This document shows, in pieces, positions 24,458 through 38,200 of a stretch of 64,000 bases of DNA; within the stretch, counting starts at the first letter, position 1; each line of letters begins with the position of its first letter. Below the pieces are notes generated by a model. The model ran no database searches. It saw only the letters and a list, made by a program, of their open reading frames with translations, and had not been told where the DNA came from. A program made the translations under genes and the position numbers. Source of the stretch: Taudactylus pleione. Taxonomy: Eukaryota > Chordata > Amphibia > Anura > Myobatrachidae. The stretch is from positions 372,001 through 436,000 of the forward strand of contig JAUIMM010002549.1 in NCBI GenBank assembly GCA_031769625.1. The letters are read 5' to 3'.

Positions 24458-27200
24458 GTGTTGAAGACCAAGACCCACAAATGTGATGTGAAATGGTTTT
24501 TTTCCCATGTTGCGTTTAAGAGAAAACAGCAAATGCACGTTTTAGGCCAAAATGCATTGAAAGCAATGGAAACAACAAAAGCGCATACTTTGTGTTATCT
24601 CCTCTTGTAGCAAACACAGACAGCTCAAAATTTCACTGGATGTGTTGAAGACCAAGACCCACAAATGTGATGTGAAATGGTTTTTCTCCCATGTTGCGTT
24701 TAAAAGAAAAGAGCAATTGCTCGTTTTAGGCCAAAATGCATTGAAAGCAATGGAACCAACAAAAGCGCATACTTTGTGTTATCTCCTCTTGTAGCAAACA
24801 CAGACAGCTCAAAATTTCACTGGATGTGTTGAAGACCAAGACCCACAAATGTGATGTGAAATGGTTTTTCTCCCATGTTGCATTTAAGAGAAAACAGCAA
24901 TTGCTCGTTTTAGGCCAAAATGCATTGAAAGCAATGGAAACAACAAAAGCGCATACTTTGTGTTATCTCCTCTTTTAGCAAACACAGGCAGCTCAAAATT
25001 TCACTGGATGTGTTGAAGACCAAGACCAACAAATGTGATGTGAAATGGTTTTTCTCCCATGTTGCGTTTAAGAGAAAACAGCAAATGCACGTTTTAGGCC
25101 AAAATGCATTGAAAGCAATGGAAACAACAAAAGTGCATACTTTGTGTTATCTCCACTTGTAGCAAACACAGGCTGCTCAAAATTTCACTGGATGTGTTGA
25201 AGACCAAGACCCACAAATGTGATGTGAAATGGTTTTTCTCCCATGTTGCATTTAAGAGAAAACAGCAAATGCACGTTTTAGGCCAAAATGCATTGAAAGC
25301 AATGGAAACAACAAAAGCGCATACTTTGTGTTATCTCCTCTTGTAGCAAACACAGACAGCTCAAAATTTCACTGGATGTGTTGAAGACCAATACCCACAA
25401 ATGTGATGTGAAATGGTTTTTCTCCCATGTTGCGTTTAAGAGAAAACAGCAATTGCTCGTTTTAGGCCAAAATGCATTGAAAGCAATGGAAACAACAAAA
25501 GCGCATACTTTGTGTTATCTCCTCTTGTAGCAAACACAGACAGCTCAAAATTTCACTGGATGTGTTGAAGACCAAGACCAACAAATGTGATGTGAAATGG
25601 TTTTTCTCCCATGTTGCATTTAAGAGAAAACAGCAAATGCACGTTTTAGGCCAAAATGCATTGAAAGCAATGAAAACAACAAAAGCGCATACTTTGTGTT
25701 ATCTCCTCTTGTAGCAAACACAGACAGCTCAAAATTTCACTGGATGTGTTGAAGACCAAGACCCACAAATGTGATGTGAAATGGTTTTTCTCCCATGTTG
25801 CGTTTAAGAGAAAACAGCAATTGCACGTTTTAGGCCAAAATGCATTGAAAGCAATGGAAACAACAAAAGCGCATACTTTGTGTTATCTCCTCTTGTAGCA
25901 AACACAGGCAGCTCAAAATTTCACTGGATGTGTTGAAGACCAAGACCAACAAATGTGATGTGAAATGGTTTTTCTCCCATGTTGCGTTTAAGAGAAAACA
26001 GCAAATGCACGTTTTACGCCAAAATGCATTGAAAGCAATGGAAACAACAAAAGCGCATACGTTGTGTTATCTCCTCTTGTAGCAAACACAGACAGCTCAA
26101 AATTTCACTGGATGTGTTGAAGACCAAGACCCACAAATGTGATGTGAAATGGTTTTTCTCCCATGTTGCGTTTAAGAGAAAACAGCAAATGCACTTTTTA
26201 GGCCAAAATGCATTGAAAGCAATGGAAACAACAAAAGCGCATACTTTGTGTTATCTCCTCTTGTAGCAAACACAGACAGCTCAAAATTTCACTGGATGTG
26301 TTGAAGACCAATACCCACAAATGTGATGTGAAATGTTTTTTCTCCCATGTTGCGTTTAAGAGAAAACAGCAATTGCTCGTTTTAGGCCAAAATGCATTGA
26401 AAGCAATGGAAACAACAAAAGCACATACTTTGTGTTATCTCCTCTTGTAGCAAACACAGACAGCTCAAAATTTCACTGGATGTGTTGAAGACCAAGACCC
26501 ACAAATATGATGTGAAATGGTTTTTCTCCCATGTTGCGTTTAAGAGAAAACAGCAATTGCTCGTTTTAGGCCAAAATGCATTGAAAGCAAAGGAACCAAC
26601 AAAAGCGCATACTTTGTGTTATCTCCTCTTGTAGCAAACACAGACAGCTCAAAATTTCACTGGATGTGTTGAAGACCAAGACCCACAAATGTGATGTGAA
26701 ATGGTTTTTCTCCCATGTTGCGTTTAAGAGAAAACAGCAATTGCACGTTTTAGGCCAAAATGCATTGAAAGCAATGGAAACAACAAAAGCGCATACTTTG
26801 TGTTATCTCCTCTTGTAGCAAACACAGACAGCTCAAAATTTCACTGGATGTGTTGAAGACCAAGACCAACAAATGTGATGTGAAATGGTTTTTCTCCCAT
26901 GTTGCGTTTAAGAGAAAACAGCAAATGCACGTTTTACGCCAAAATGCATTGAAAGCAATGGAAACAACAAAAGCGCATACGTTGTGTTATCTCCTCTTGT
27001 AGCAAACACAGACAGCTCAAAATTTCACTGGGTGTGTTGAAGACCAAGACCCACAAATGTGATGTGAAATGGTTTTTTTCCCATGTTGCATTTAAGAGAA
27101 AACAGCAAATGCACGTTTTAGGCCAAAATGCATTGAAAGCAATGGAAACAACAAAAGCGCATACTTTGTGTTATCTCCTCTTGTAGCAAACACAGACAGC
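23300..27200 (+). repeat. 14-monomer (2576 bp) tandem duplication, second copy partial
   Basis: CACAAATATGATG at about 23924 recurs at 26500, CTGGGTGTG at 24452 at 27028, and the unusual GGTTTTTTTCCC at about 24497 at 27073; all are 2576 bp (14 x 184) apart. The second copy has TGCATTG where the first has TGTATTG (23633 versus 26209), and the copies diverge beyond about 27200. The left limit is near 23300, since the preceding monomers differ at the ATTGCTCG/ATTGCACG site. Confidence 0.8.
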
Positions 27201-27859
27201 TCAAAATTTCACTGGATGTGTTGAAGACCAAGACCCACAAATGTGATGTGAAATGGTTTTTCTCCCATGTTGCGTTTAAGAGAAAACAGCAATTGCTCGT
27301 TTTAGGCCAAAATGCATTGAAAGCAATGGAAACAACAAAAGCGCATACTTTGTGTTATCTCCTCTTGTAGCAAACACAGACAGCTCAAAATTTCACTGGA
27401 TGTGTTGAAGACCAAGACCCACAAATGTGATGTGAAATGGTTTTTCTCCCATGTTGCGTTTAAGAGAAAACAGCAATTGCACGTTTTAGGCCAAAATGCA
27501 TTGAAAGCAATGGAAACAACAAAAGCGCATACTTTGTGTTATCTCCTCTTGTAGCAAACACAGACAGCTCAAAATTTCACTGGATGTGTTGAAGACCAAG
27601 ACCCACAAATGTGATGTGAAATGGTTTTTCTCCCATGTTGCATTTAAGAGAAAACAGCAATTGCTCGTTTTAGGCCAAAATGCATTGAAAGCAATGGAAC
27701 CAACAAAAGCGCATACTTTGTGTTATCTCCTCTTGTAGCAAACACAGACAGCTCAAAATTTCACTGGATGTGTTGAAGACCATGACCCACAAATGTGATG
27801 TGAAATGGTTTTTCTCCCATGTTGCGTTTAAGAGAAAACAGCAATTGCTCGTTTTAGGC

Positions 27860-30800
27860 CAAAATGCATTGAAAGCAAAGGAACCAACAAAAGCGCATAC
27901 TTTGTGTTATCTCCTCTTGTAGCAAACACAGACAGCTCAAAATTTCACTGGATGTGTTGAAGACCAAGACCCACAAATATGATGTGAAATGGTTTTTCTC
28001 CCATGTTGCGTTTAAGAGAAAACAGCAATTGCACATTTTAGGCCAAAATGCATTGAAAGCAATGGAAACAACAAAAGCGCATAATCTGTGTTATCTCCTC
28101 TTGTAGCAAACACAGGCAGCTCAAAATTTCACTGGATGTGTTGAAGACCAAGACCAACAAATGTGATGTGAAATGGTTTTTCTCCCATGTTGCGTTTAAG
28201 AGAAAACAGCAAATGCACGTTTTACGCCAAAATGCATTGAAAGCAATGGAAACAACAAAAGCGCATACGTTGTGTTATCTCCTCTTGTAGCAAACACAGA
28301 CAGCTCAAAATTTCACTGGATGTGTTGAAGACCAAGACCCACAAATGTGATGTGAAATGGTTTTTCTCCCATGTTGCGTTTAAGAGAAAACAGCAAATGC
28401 ACGTTTTAGGCCAAAATGCATTGAAAGCAATGGAAACAACAAAAGCGCATACTTTGTGTTATCTCCTCTTGTAGCAAACACAGACAGCTCAAAATTTCAC
28501 TGGATGTGTTGAAGACCAAGACCCACAAATGTGATGTGAAATGGTTTTTCTCCCATGTTGCATTTAAGAGAAAAGAGCAATTGCTCGTTTTAGTCCAAAA
28601 TGCATTGAAAGCAATGGAACCAACAAAAGCGCATACTTTGTGTTATCTTCTCTTGTAGCAAACACAGACAGCTCAAAATTTCACTGGATGTGTTGAAGAC
28701 CAAGACCCACAAATGTGATGTGAAATGGTTTTTCTCCCATGTTGCGTTTAAGAGAAAACAGCAATTGCTCGTTTTAGGCCAAAATGCATTGAAAGCAACG
28801 GAAACAACAAAAGCGCATACTTTGTGTTATCTCCTCTTGTAGCAAACACAGGCAGCTCAAAATTTCACTGGATGTGTTGAAGACCAAGACCCACAAATGT
28901 GATGTGAAATGGTTTTTCTCCCATGTTGCATTTAAGAGAAAACAGCAAATGCACGTTTTAGGCCAAAATGCATTGAAAGCAATGGAAACAACAAAAGCGC
29001 ATACTTTGTGTTATCTCCTCTTGTAGCAAACACAGACAGCTCAAAATTTCACTGGATGTGTTGAAGACCAAGACCCACAAATGTGATGTGAAATGGTTTT
29101 TCTCCCATGTTGCGTTTAAGAGAAAACAGCAAATGCACGTTTTAGGCCAAAATGCATTGAAAGCAATGGAAACAACAAAAGCGCATACTTTGTGTTATCT
29201 CCTCTTGTAGCAAACACAGAACTCAAATTTTCACTGGATGTGTTGAAGACCAAGACCCACAAATGTGATGTGAAATGGTTTTTCTCCCATGTTGCGTTTA
29301 AGAGAAAACAGCAATTGCTTGTTTTAGGCCAAAATGCATTGAAAACAATTTAAACAACAAAAGCGTATACTTTGTGATATCTCCTCTTGTAGCAAACACA
29401 GACAGCTCAAAATTTCACTGGATGTGTTGAAGACCAAGACCCACAAATGTGATGTGAAATGGTTTTTCTCCCATGTTGCGTTTAAGAGAAAACAGCAATT
29501 GCTCGTTTTAGGCCAAAATGCATTGAAAGCTATGGAAACAACAAAAGCGCATACTTTGTGTTATCTCCTCTTGTAGCAAACACAGACAGCTCAAAATTTC
29601 ACTGGATGTGTTGAAGACCAAGACCCACAAATGTGATGTGAAATGGTTTTTCTCCCATGTTGCGTTTAAGAGAAAACAGCAATTGCACGTTTTAGGCCAA
29701 AATGCATTGAAAGCAATGGAAACAACAAAAGCGCATACTTTGTGTTATCTCCTCTTGTAGCAAACACAGACAGCTCAAAATTTCACTGGATGTGTTGAAG
29801 ACCAAGACCCACAAATGTGATGTGAAATGGTTTTTCTCCCATGTTGCATTTAAGAGAAAACAGCAATTGCTCGTTTTAGGCCAAAATGCATTGAAAGCAA
29901 TGGAACCAACAAAAGTGCATACTTTGTGTTATCTCCTCTTGTAGCAAACACAGACAGCTCAAAATTTCACTGGATGTGTTGAAGACCATGACCCACAAAT
30001 GTGATGTGAAATGGTTTTTCTCCCATGTTGCATTTAAGAGAAAACAGCAATTGCTCGTTTTAGGCCAAAATGCATTGAAAGCAAAGGAACCAACAAAAGC
30101 GCATACTGTGTTATCTCCTCTTGTAGCAAACACAGACAGCTCAAAATTTCACTGGATGTGTTGAAGACCAAGACCCACAAATATGATGTGAAATGGTTTT
30201 TCTCCCATGTTGCGTTTAAGAGAAAACAGCAATTGCACGTTTTAGGCCAAAATGCATTGAAAGCAATGGAAACAACAAAAGCGCATAATTTGTGTTATCT
30301 CCTCTTGTAGCAAACACAGGCAGCTCAAAATTTCACTGGATGTGTTGAAGACCAAGACCAACAAATGTGATGTGAAATGGTTTTTCTCCCATGTTGCGTT
30401 TAAGAGAAAACAGCAAATGCACGTTTTACGCCAAAATGCATTGAAAGCAATGGAAACAACAAAAGCGCATACGTTGTGTTATCTCCTCTTGTAGCAAACA
30501 CAGACAGCTCAAAATTTCACTGGATGTGTTGAAGACCAAGACCCACAAATGTGATGTGAAATGGTTTTTCTCCCATGTTGCGTTTAAGAGAAAACAGCAA
30601 TTGCTCGTTTTAGGCCAAAATGCATTGAAAGCAACGGAAACAACAAAAGCGCATACTTTGTGTTATCTCCTCTTGTAGCAAACACAGGCAGCTCAAAATT
30701 TCACTGGATGTGTTGAAGACCAAGACCCACAAATGTGATGTGAAATGGTTTTTCTCCCATGTTGCATTTAAGAGAAAACAGCAAATGCACGTTTTAGGCC

Positions 30801-33100
30801 AAAATGCATTGAAAGCAATGGAAACAACAAAAGCGCATACTTTGTGTTATCTCCTCTTGTAGCAAACACAGGCAGCTCAAAATTTCACTGGATGTGTTGA
30901 AGACCAAGACCCACAAATGTGATGTGAAATGGTTTTTCTCCCATGTTGCGTTTAAGAGAAAACAGCAAATGCACGTTTTAGGCCAAAATGCATTGAAAGC
31001 AATGGAAACAACAAAAGCGCATACTTTGTGTTATCTCCTCTTGTAGCAAACACAGAACTCAAATTTTCACTGGATGTGTTGAAGACCAAGACCCACAAAT
31101 GTGATGTGAAATGGTTTTTCTCCCATGTTGCGTTTAAGAGAAAACAGCAATTGCTTGTTTTAGGCCAAAATGCATTGAAAACAATTTAAACAACAAAAGC
31201 GTATACTTTGTGATATCTCCTCTTGTAGCAAACACAGACAGCTCAAAATTTCACTGGATGTGTTGAAGACCAAGACCCACAAATGTGATGTGAAATGGTT
31301 TTTCTCCCATGTTGCGTTTAAGAGAAAACAGCAAATGCACGTTTAGGCCAAAATGCATTGAAAGCAATGGAAACAACAAAAGCGCATACTTTGTGATATC
31401 TCCTCTTGTAGCAAACACAGACAGCTCAAAATTTCACTGGATGTGTTGAAGACCAAGACCCACAAATGTGATGTGAAATGGTTTTTCTCCCATGTTGCGT
31501 TTAAGAGAAAACAGCAAATGCACGTTTTAGGCCAAAATGCATTGAAAGCAATGGAAACAACAAAAGCGCATACTTTGTGTTATCTCCTCTTGTAGCAAAC
31601 ACAGACAGCTCAAAATTTCACTGGATGTGTTGAAGACCAAGACCCACAAATGTGATGTGAAATGGTTTTTCTCCCATGTTGCGTTTAAGAGAAAAGAGCA
31701 ATTGCTCGTTTTAGGCCAAAATTCATTGAAAGCAATGGAACCAACAAAAGCGCATACTTTGTGTTATCTTCTCTTGTAGCAAACACAGACAGCTCAAAAT
31801 TTCACTGGATGTGTTGAAGACCAAGACCCACAAATGTGATGTGAAATGGTTTTTCTCCCATGTTGCGTTTAAGAGAAAACAGCAATTGCTCGTTTTAGGC
31901 CAAAATGCATTGAAAGCAACGGAAACAACAAAAGCGCATACTTTGTGTTATCTCCTCTTGTAGCAAACACAGGCAGCTCAAAATTTCACTGGATGTGTTG
32001 AAGACCAAGACCCACAAATGTGATGTGAAATGGTTTTTCTCCCATGTTGCATTTAAGAGAAAACAGCAAATGCACGTTTTAGGCCAAAATGCATTGAAAG
32101 CAATGGAAACAACAAAAGCGCATACTTTGTGTTATCTCCTCTTGTAGCAAACACAGACAGCTCAAAATTTCACTGGATGTGTTGAAGACTAAGACCCACA
32201 AATGTGATGTGAAATGGTTTTTCTCCCATGTTGCGTTTAAGAGAAAACAGCAAATGCACGTTTTTGGCCAAAATGCATTGAAAGCAATGGAAACAACAAA
32301 AGCGCATACTTTGTGTTATCTCCTCTTGTAGCAAACACAGACAGCTCAAAATTTCACTGGATGTGTTGAAGACCAAGACCCACAAATGTGATGTGAAATG
32401 GTTTTTCTCCCATGTTGCGTTTAAGAGAAAAGAGCAATTGCTCGTTTTAGGCCAATATGCATTGAAAGAAATGGAACCAACAAAAGCACATACTTTGTGT
32501 TATCTCCTCTTGTAGCAAACACAGACAGCTCAAAATTTCACTGGATGTGTTGAAGACCAAGACCCACAAATGTGATGTGAAATGGTTTTTCTCCCATGTT
32601 GCGTTTAAGAGAAAACAGCAATTGCTCGTTTTAGGCCAAAATGCATTGAAAGCAATGGAAACAACAAAAGCGCATACTTTGTGTTATCTCCTCTTGTAGC
32701 AAACACAGACAGCTCAAAATTTCACTGGATGTGTTGAAGACCAAGACCCACAAATGTGATGTGAAATGGTTTTTCTCCCATGTTGCGTTTAAGTGAAAAC
32801 AGCAAATGCACGTTTTAGGCCAAAATGCATTGAAAGCAATGGAAACAACAAAAGCGCATACTTTGTGTTATCTCCTCTTGTAGCAAACACAGAACTCAAA
32901 TTTTCACTGGATGTGTTGAAGACCAAGACCCACAAATGTGATGTGAAATGGTTTTTCTCCCATGTTGCGTTTAAGAGAAAACAGCAATTGCTTGTTTTAG
33001 GCCAAAATGCATTGAAAACAATTTAAACAACAAAAGCGTATACTTTGTGATATCTCCTCTTGTAGCAAACACAGACAGCTCAAAATTTCACTGGATGTGT
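27860..33100 (+). repeat. Repeated 10-12 monomer blocks anchored by GAACTC deletions
   Basis: The GAACTC deletion monomer occurs at 29219, 31055 and 32892 (steps 1836 and 1837 bp, 10 monomers with small losses). Upstream, GCAAAGGAACC at 27875 recurs at 30081 (2206 bp), followed in both by CACAAATATGATG and GCATAAT. The step then drops to 1836, so the second copy lost two monomers. GCAACGGAAAC, absent further left, appears at about 28796, 30632 and 31918. A two-base loss near 30107 and a one-base loss near 31336 are private to single copies. Confidence 0.7.
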
Positions 33101-35269
33101 TGAAGACCAAGACCCACAAATGTGATGTGAAATGGTTTTTCTCCCATGTTGCGTTTAAGAGAAAACAGCAAATGCACGTTTTAGGCCAAAATGCATTGAA
33201 AGCAATGGAAACAACAAAAGCGCATACTTTGTGATATCTCCTCTTGTAGCAAACACAGACAGCTCAAAATTTCACTGGATGTGTTGAAGACCAAGACCAA
33301 CAAATGTGATGTGAAATGGTTTTTCTCCCATGTTGCATTTAAGAGAAAACAGTAATTGCTCGTTTTAGGCCAAAATGCATTGAAAGCAATGGAAACAACA
33401 AAAGCGCATACTTTGTGTTATCTCCTCTTTTAGCAAACACAGGCAGCTCAAAATTTCACTGGATGTGTTGAAGACCAAGACCAACAAATGTGATGTGAAA
33501 TGGTTTTTCTCCCATGTTGCGTTTAAGAGAAAACAGCAATTGCTTGTTTTAGGCCAAAATGCATTGAAAACAATTTAAACAACAAAAGCGTATACTTTGT
33601 GATATCTCCTCTTGTAGCAAACACAGACAGCTCAAAATTTCACTGGATGTGTTGAAGACCAAGACCCACAAATGTGATGTGAAATGGTTTTTCTCCCATG
33701 TTGCGTTTAAGAGAAAACAGCAAATGCACGTTTTAGGCCAAAATGCATTGAAAGCAATGGAAACAACAAAAGCGCATACTTTGTGATATCTCCTCTTGTA
33801 GCAAACACAGACAGCTCAAAATTTCACTGGATGTGTTGAAGACCAAGACCCACAAATGTGATGTGAAATGGTTTTTCTCCCATGTTGCGTTTAACAGAAA
33901 ACAGCAATTGCCCGTTTTAGGCCAAAATGCATTGAAAGCAATGGAAACAGCAAAAGCGCATACTTTGTGTTATCTCCTCTTGTAGCAAACACAGACAGCT
34001 CAAAATTTCACTGGATGTGTTGAAGACCAAGACCAACAAATGTGATGTGAAATGGTTTTTCTCCCATGTTGCATTTAAGAGAAAACAGCAATTGCTCGTT
34101 TTAGGCCAAAATGCATTGAAAGCAATGGAAACAACAAAAGCGCATACTTTGTGTTATCTCCTCTTTTAGCAAACACAGGCAGCTCAAAATTTCACTGGAT
34201 GTGTTGAAGACCAAGACCAACAAATGTGATGTGAAATGGTTTTTCTCCCATGTTGCGTTTAAGAGTAAACAGCAAATGCACGTTTTAGGCCAAAATGCTT
34301 TGAATGCAATGGAAACAACAAAAGCCGCATACTTTGTGTTATCTCCACTTGTAGCAAACACAGACAGCTCAAAATTTCACTGGATGTGTTGAAGACCAAG
34401 ACCCACAAATGTGATGTGAAATGGTTTTTCTCCCATGTTGCGTTTAAGAGAAAACAGCAAATGCACGTTTTAGGCCAAAATGCATTGAAAGCAATGGAAA
34501 CAACAAAAGCGCATACTTTGTGTTATCTCCACTTGTAGCAAACACAGACAGCTCAAAATTTCACTGGATGTGTTGAAGACCAAGACCCACAAATGTGATG
34601 TGAAATGGTTTTTCTCCCATGTTGCGTTTAAGAGAAAACAGCAAATGCACATTTTAGGCCGAAATGCATTGAAAGCAATGGAAACAACAAAAGCGCATAC
34701 TTTGTGTTATCTCCTCTTGTAGCAAACACAGACAGCTCAAAATTTCACTGGATGTGTTGAAGACCAATACCCACAAATGTGATGTGAAATGGTTTTTCTC
34801 CCATGTTGCGTTTAAGAGAAAACAGCAATTGCTCGTTTTAGGCCAAAATGCATTGAAAGCAATGGAAACAACAAAAGCGCATACTTTGTGTTATCTCCTC
34901 TTGTAGCAAACACAGACAGCTCAAAATTTCACTGGATGTGTTGAAGACCAAGACCAACAAATGTGATGTGAAATGGTTTTTCTCCCATGTTGAATTTAAG
35001 AGAAAACAGCAAATGCACGTTTTAGGCCAAAATGCATTGAAAGCAATGAAAACAACAAAAGCGCATACTTTGTGTTATCTCCTCTTGTAGCAAACACAGA
35101 CAGCTCAAAATTTCACTGGATGTGTTGAAGACCAAGACCCACAAATGTGATGTGAAATGGTTTTTCTCCCATGTTGCGTTTAAGAGAAAACAGCAATTGC
35201 ACGTTTTAGGCCAAAATGCATTGAAAGCAATGGAAACAACAAAAGCGCATACTTTGTGTTATCTCCTCT
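33101..35269 (+). repeat. Satellite segment, source of markers amplified further right
   Basis: These about 12 monomers contain early occurrences of markers that later recur: TTTAACAG with TTGCCCG (about 33890), CTCTTTTAGC (about 33426 and 34162), GCTTTGAATGC (about 34296) and GTTGAATTTAAG (about 34990). The order TTTAACAG, CTCTTTTAGC, GCTTTGAATGC recurs at about 47300-47720 and again at 56690-57090. A single-base gain near 34326 (AAAGCCGC) is private. No tandem duplication is contained wholly in the segment. Confidence 0.6.
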
Positions 35270-38200
35270 TGTAGCAAACACAGGCAGCTCAAAATTTCAC
35301 TGGATGTGTTGAAGACCAAGACCAACAAATGTGATGTGAAATGGTTTTTCTCCCATGTTGCGTTTAAGAGAAAACAGCAAATGCACGTTTTACGCCAAAA
35401 TGCATTGAAAGCAATGGAAACAACAAAAGCGCATACGTTGTGTTATCTCCTCTTGTAGCAAACACAGACAGCTCAAAATTTCACTGGATGTGTTGAAGAC
35501 CAAGACCCACAAATGTGATGTGAAATGGTTTTTCTCCCATGTTGCGTTTAAGAGAAAACAGCAAATGCACTTTTTAGGCCAAAATGCATTGAAAGCAATG
35601 GAAACAACAAAGCGCATACTTTGTGTTATCTCCTCTTGTAGCAAACACAGACAGCTCAAAATTTCAGTGGATGTGTTGAAGACCAATACCCACAAATGTG
35701 ATGTGAAATGGTTTTTCTCCCATGTTGCGTTTAAGAGAAAACAGCAATTGCTCGTTTTAGGCCAAAATGCATTGAAAGCAATGGAAACAACAAAAGCTCA
35801 TACTTTGTGTTATCTCCTCTTGTAGCAAACACAGACAGCTCAAAATTTCACTGGATGTGTTGAAGACCAAGACCCACAAATATGATGTGAAATGGTTTTT
35901 CTCCCATGTTGCGTTTAAGAGAAAACAGCAATTGCTCGTTTTAGGCCAAAATGCATTGAAAGCAAAGGAACCAACAAAAGCGCATACTTTGTGTTATCTC
36001 CTCTTGTAGCAAACACAGACAGCTCAAAATTTCACTGGATGTGTTGAAGACCAAGACCCACAAATGTGATGTGAAATGGTTTTTCTCCCATGTTGCGTTT
36101 AAGAGAAAACAGCAATTGCACGTTTTAGGCCAAAATGCATTGAAAGCAATGGAAACAACAAAAGCGCATACTTTGTGTTATCTCCTCTTGTAGCAAACAC
36201 AGGCAGCTCAAAATTTCACTGGATGTGTTGAAGACCAAGACCAACAAATGTGATGTGAAATGGTTTTTCTCCCATGTTGCGTTTAAGAGAAAACAGCAAA
36301 TGCACGTTTTAGGCCAAAATGCATTGAAAGCAATGGAAACAACAAAAGCGCATACTTTGTGTAATCTCCTCTTGTAGCAAACACAGACAGCTCAAAATTT
36401 CACTGGATGTGTTGAAGACCAAGACCCACAAATGTGATGTGAAATGGTTTTTCTCCCATGTTGCGTTTAAGAGAAAAGAGCAATTGCTCGTTTTAGGCCA
36501 ATATGCATTGAAAGCAATGGAACCAACAAAAGCACATACTTTGTGTTATCTCCTCTTGTAGCAAACACAGACAGCTCAAAATTTCACTGGATGTGTTGAA
36601 GACCAAGACCCACAAATGTGATGTGAAATGGTTTTACTCCCATGTTGCGTTTAAGAGAAAACAGCAATTGCTCGTTTTAGGCCAAAATGCATTGAAAGCA
36701 ATGGAAACAACAAAAGCGCATACTTTGTGTTATCTCCTCTTGTAGCAAACACAGACAGCTCAAAATTTCACTGGATGTGTTGAAGACCAAGACCCACAAA
36801 TGTGATGTGAAATGGTTTTTCTCCCATGTTGCGTTTAAGAGAAAACAGCAAATGCACGTTTTAGGCCAAAATGCATTGAAAGCAATGGAAACAACAAAAG
36901 CGCATACTTTGTGTTATCTCCTCTTGTAGCAAAGACAGAACTCAAATTTTCACTGGATGTGTTGAAGACCAAGGACCAACAAATGTGATGTGAAATGGTT
37001 TTTCTCCCATGTTGCGTTTAAGAGAAAACAGCAATTGCACGTTTTAGGCCAAAATGCATTGAAAGCAATGGAAACAACAAAAGCGCATAATTTGTGTTAT
37101 CTCCTCTTGTAGCAAACACAGGCAGCTCAAAATTTCACTGGATGTGTTGAAGACCAAGACCAACAAATGTGATGTGAAATGGTTTTTCTCCCATGTTGCG
37201 TTTAAGAGAAAACAGCAAATGCACGTTTTACGCCAAAATGCATTGAAAGCAATGGAAACAACAAAAGCGCATACGTTGTGTTATCTCCTCTTGTAGCAAA
37301 CACAGACAGCTCAAAATTTCACTGGATGTGTTGAAGACCAAGACCCACAAATGTGATGTGAAATGGTTTTTCTCCCATGTTGCGTTTAAGAGAAAACAGC
37401 AAATGCACGTTTTAGGCCAAAATGCATTGAAAGCAATGGAAACAACAAAAGCGCATACTTTGTGTTATCTCCTCTTGTAGCAAACACAGACAGCTCAAAA
37501 TTTCACTGGATGTGTTGAAGACCAAGACCCACAAATGTGATGTGAAATGGTTTTTCTCCCATGTTGCGTTTAAGAGAAAAGAGCAATTGCTCGTTTTAGG
37601 CCAAAATGCATTGAAAGCAATGGAACCAACAAAAGCGCATACTTTGTGTTATCTTCTCTTGTAGCAAACACAGACAGCTCAAAATTTCACTGGATGTGTT
37701 GAAGACCAAGACCCACAAATGTGATGTGAAATGGTTTTTCTCCCATGTTGCGTTTAAGAGAAAACAGCAATTGCTCGTTTTAGGCCAAAATGCATTGAAA
37801 GCAACGGAAACAACAAAAGCACATACTTTGTGTTATCTCCTCTTGTAGCAAACACAGGCAGCTCAAAATTTCACTGGATGTGTTGAAGACCAAGACCCAC
37901 AAATGTGATGTGAAATGGTTTTTCTCCCATGTTGCATTTAAGAGAAAACAGCAAATGCACGTTTTAGGCCAAAATGCATTGAAAGCAATGGAAACAACAA
38001 AAGCGCATACTTTGTGTTATCTCCTCTTGTAGCAAACACAGACAGCTCAAAATTTCACTGGATGTGTTGAAGACCAAGACCCACAAATGTGATGTGAAAT
38101 GGTTTTTCTCCCATGTTGCGTTTAAGAGAAAACAGCAAATGCACGTTTTAGGCCAAAATGCATTGAAAGCAATGGAAACAACAAAAGCGCATACTTTGTG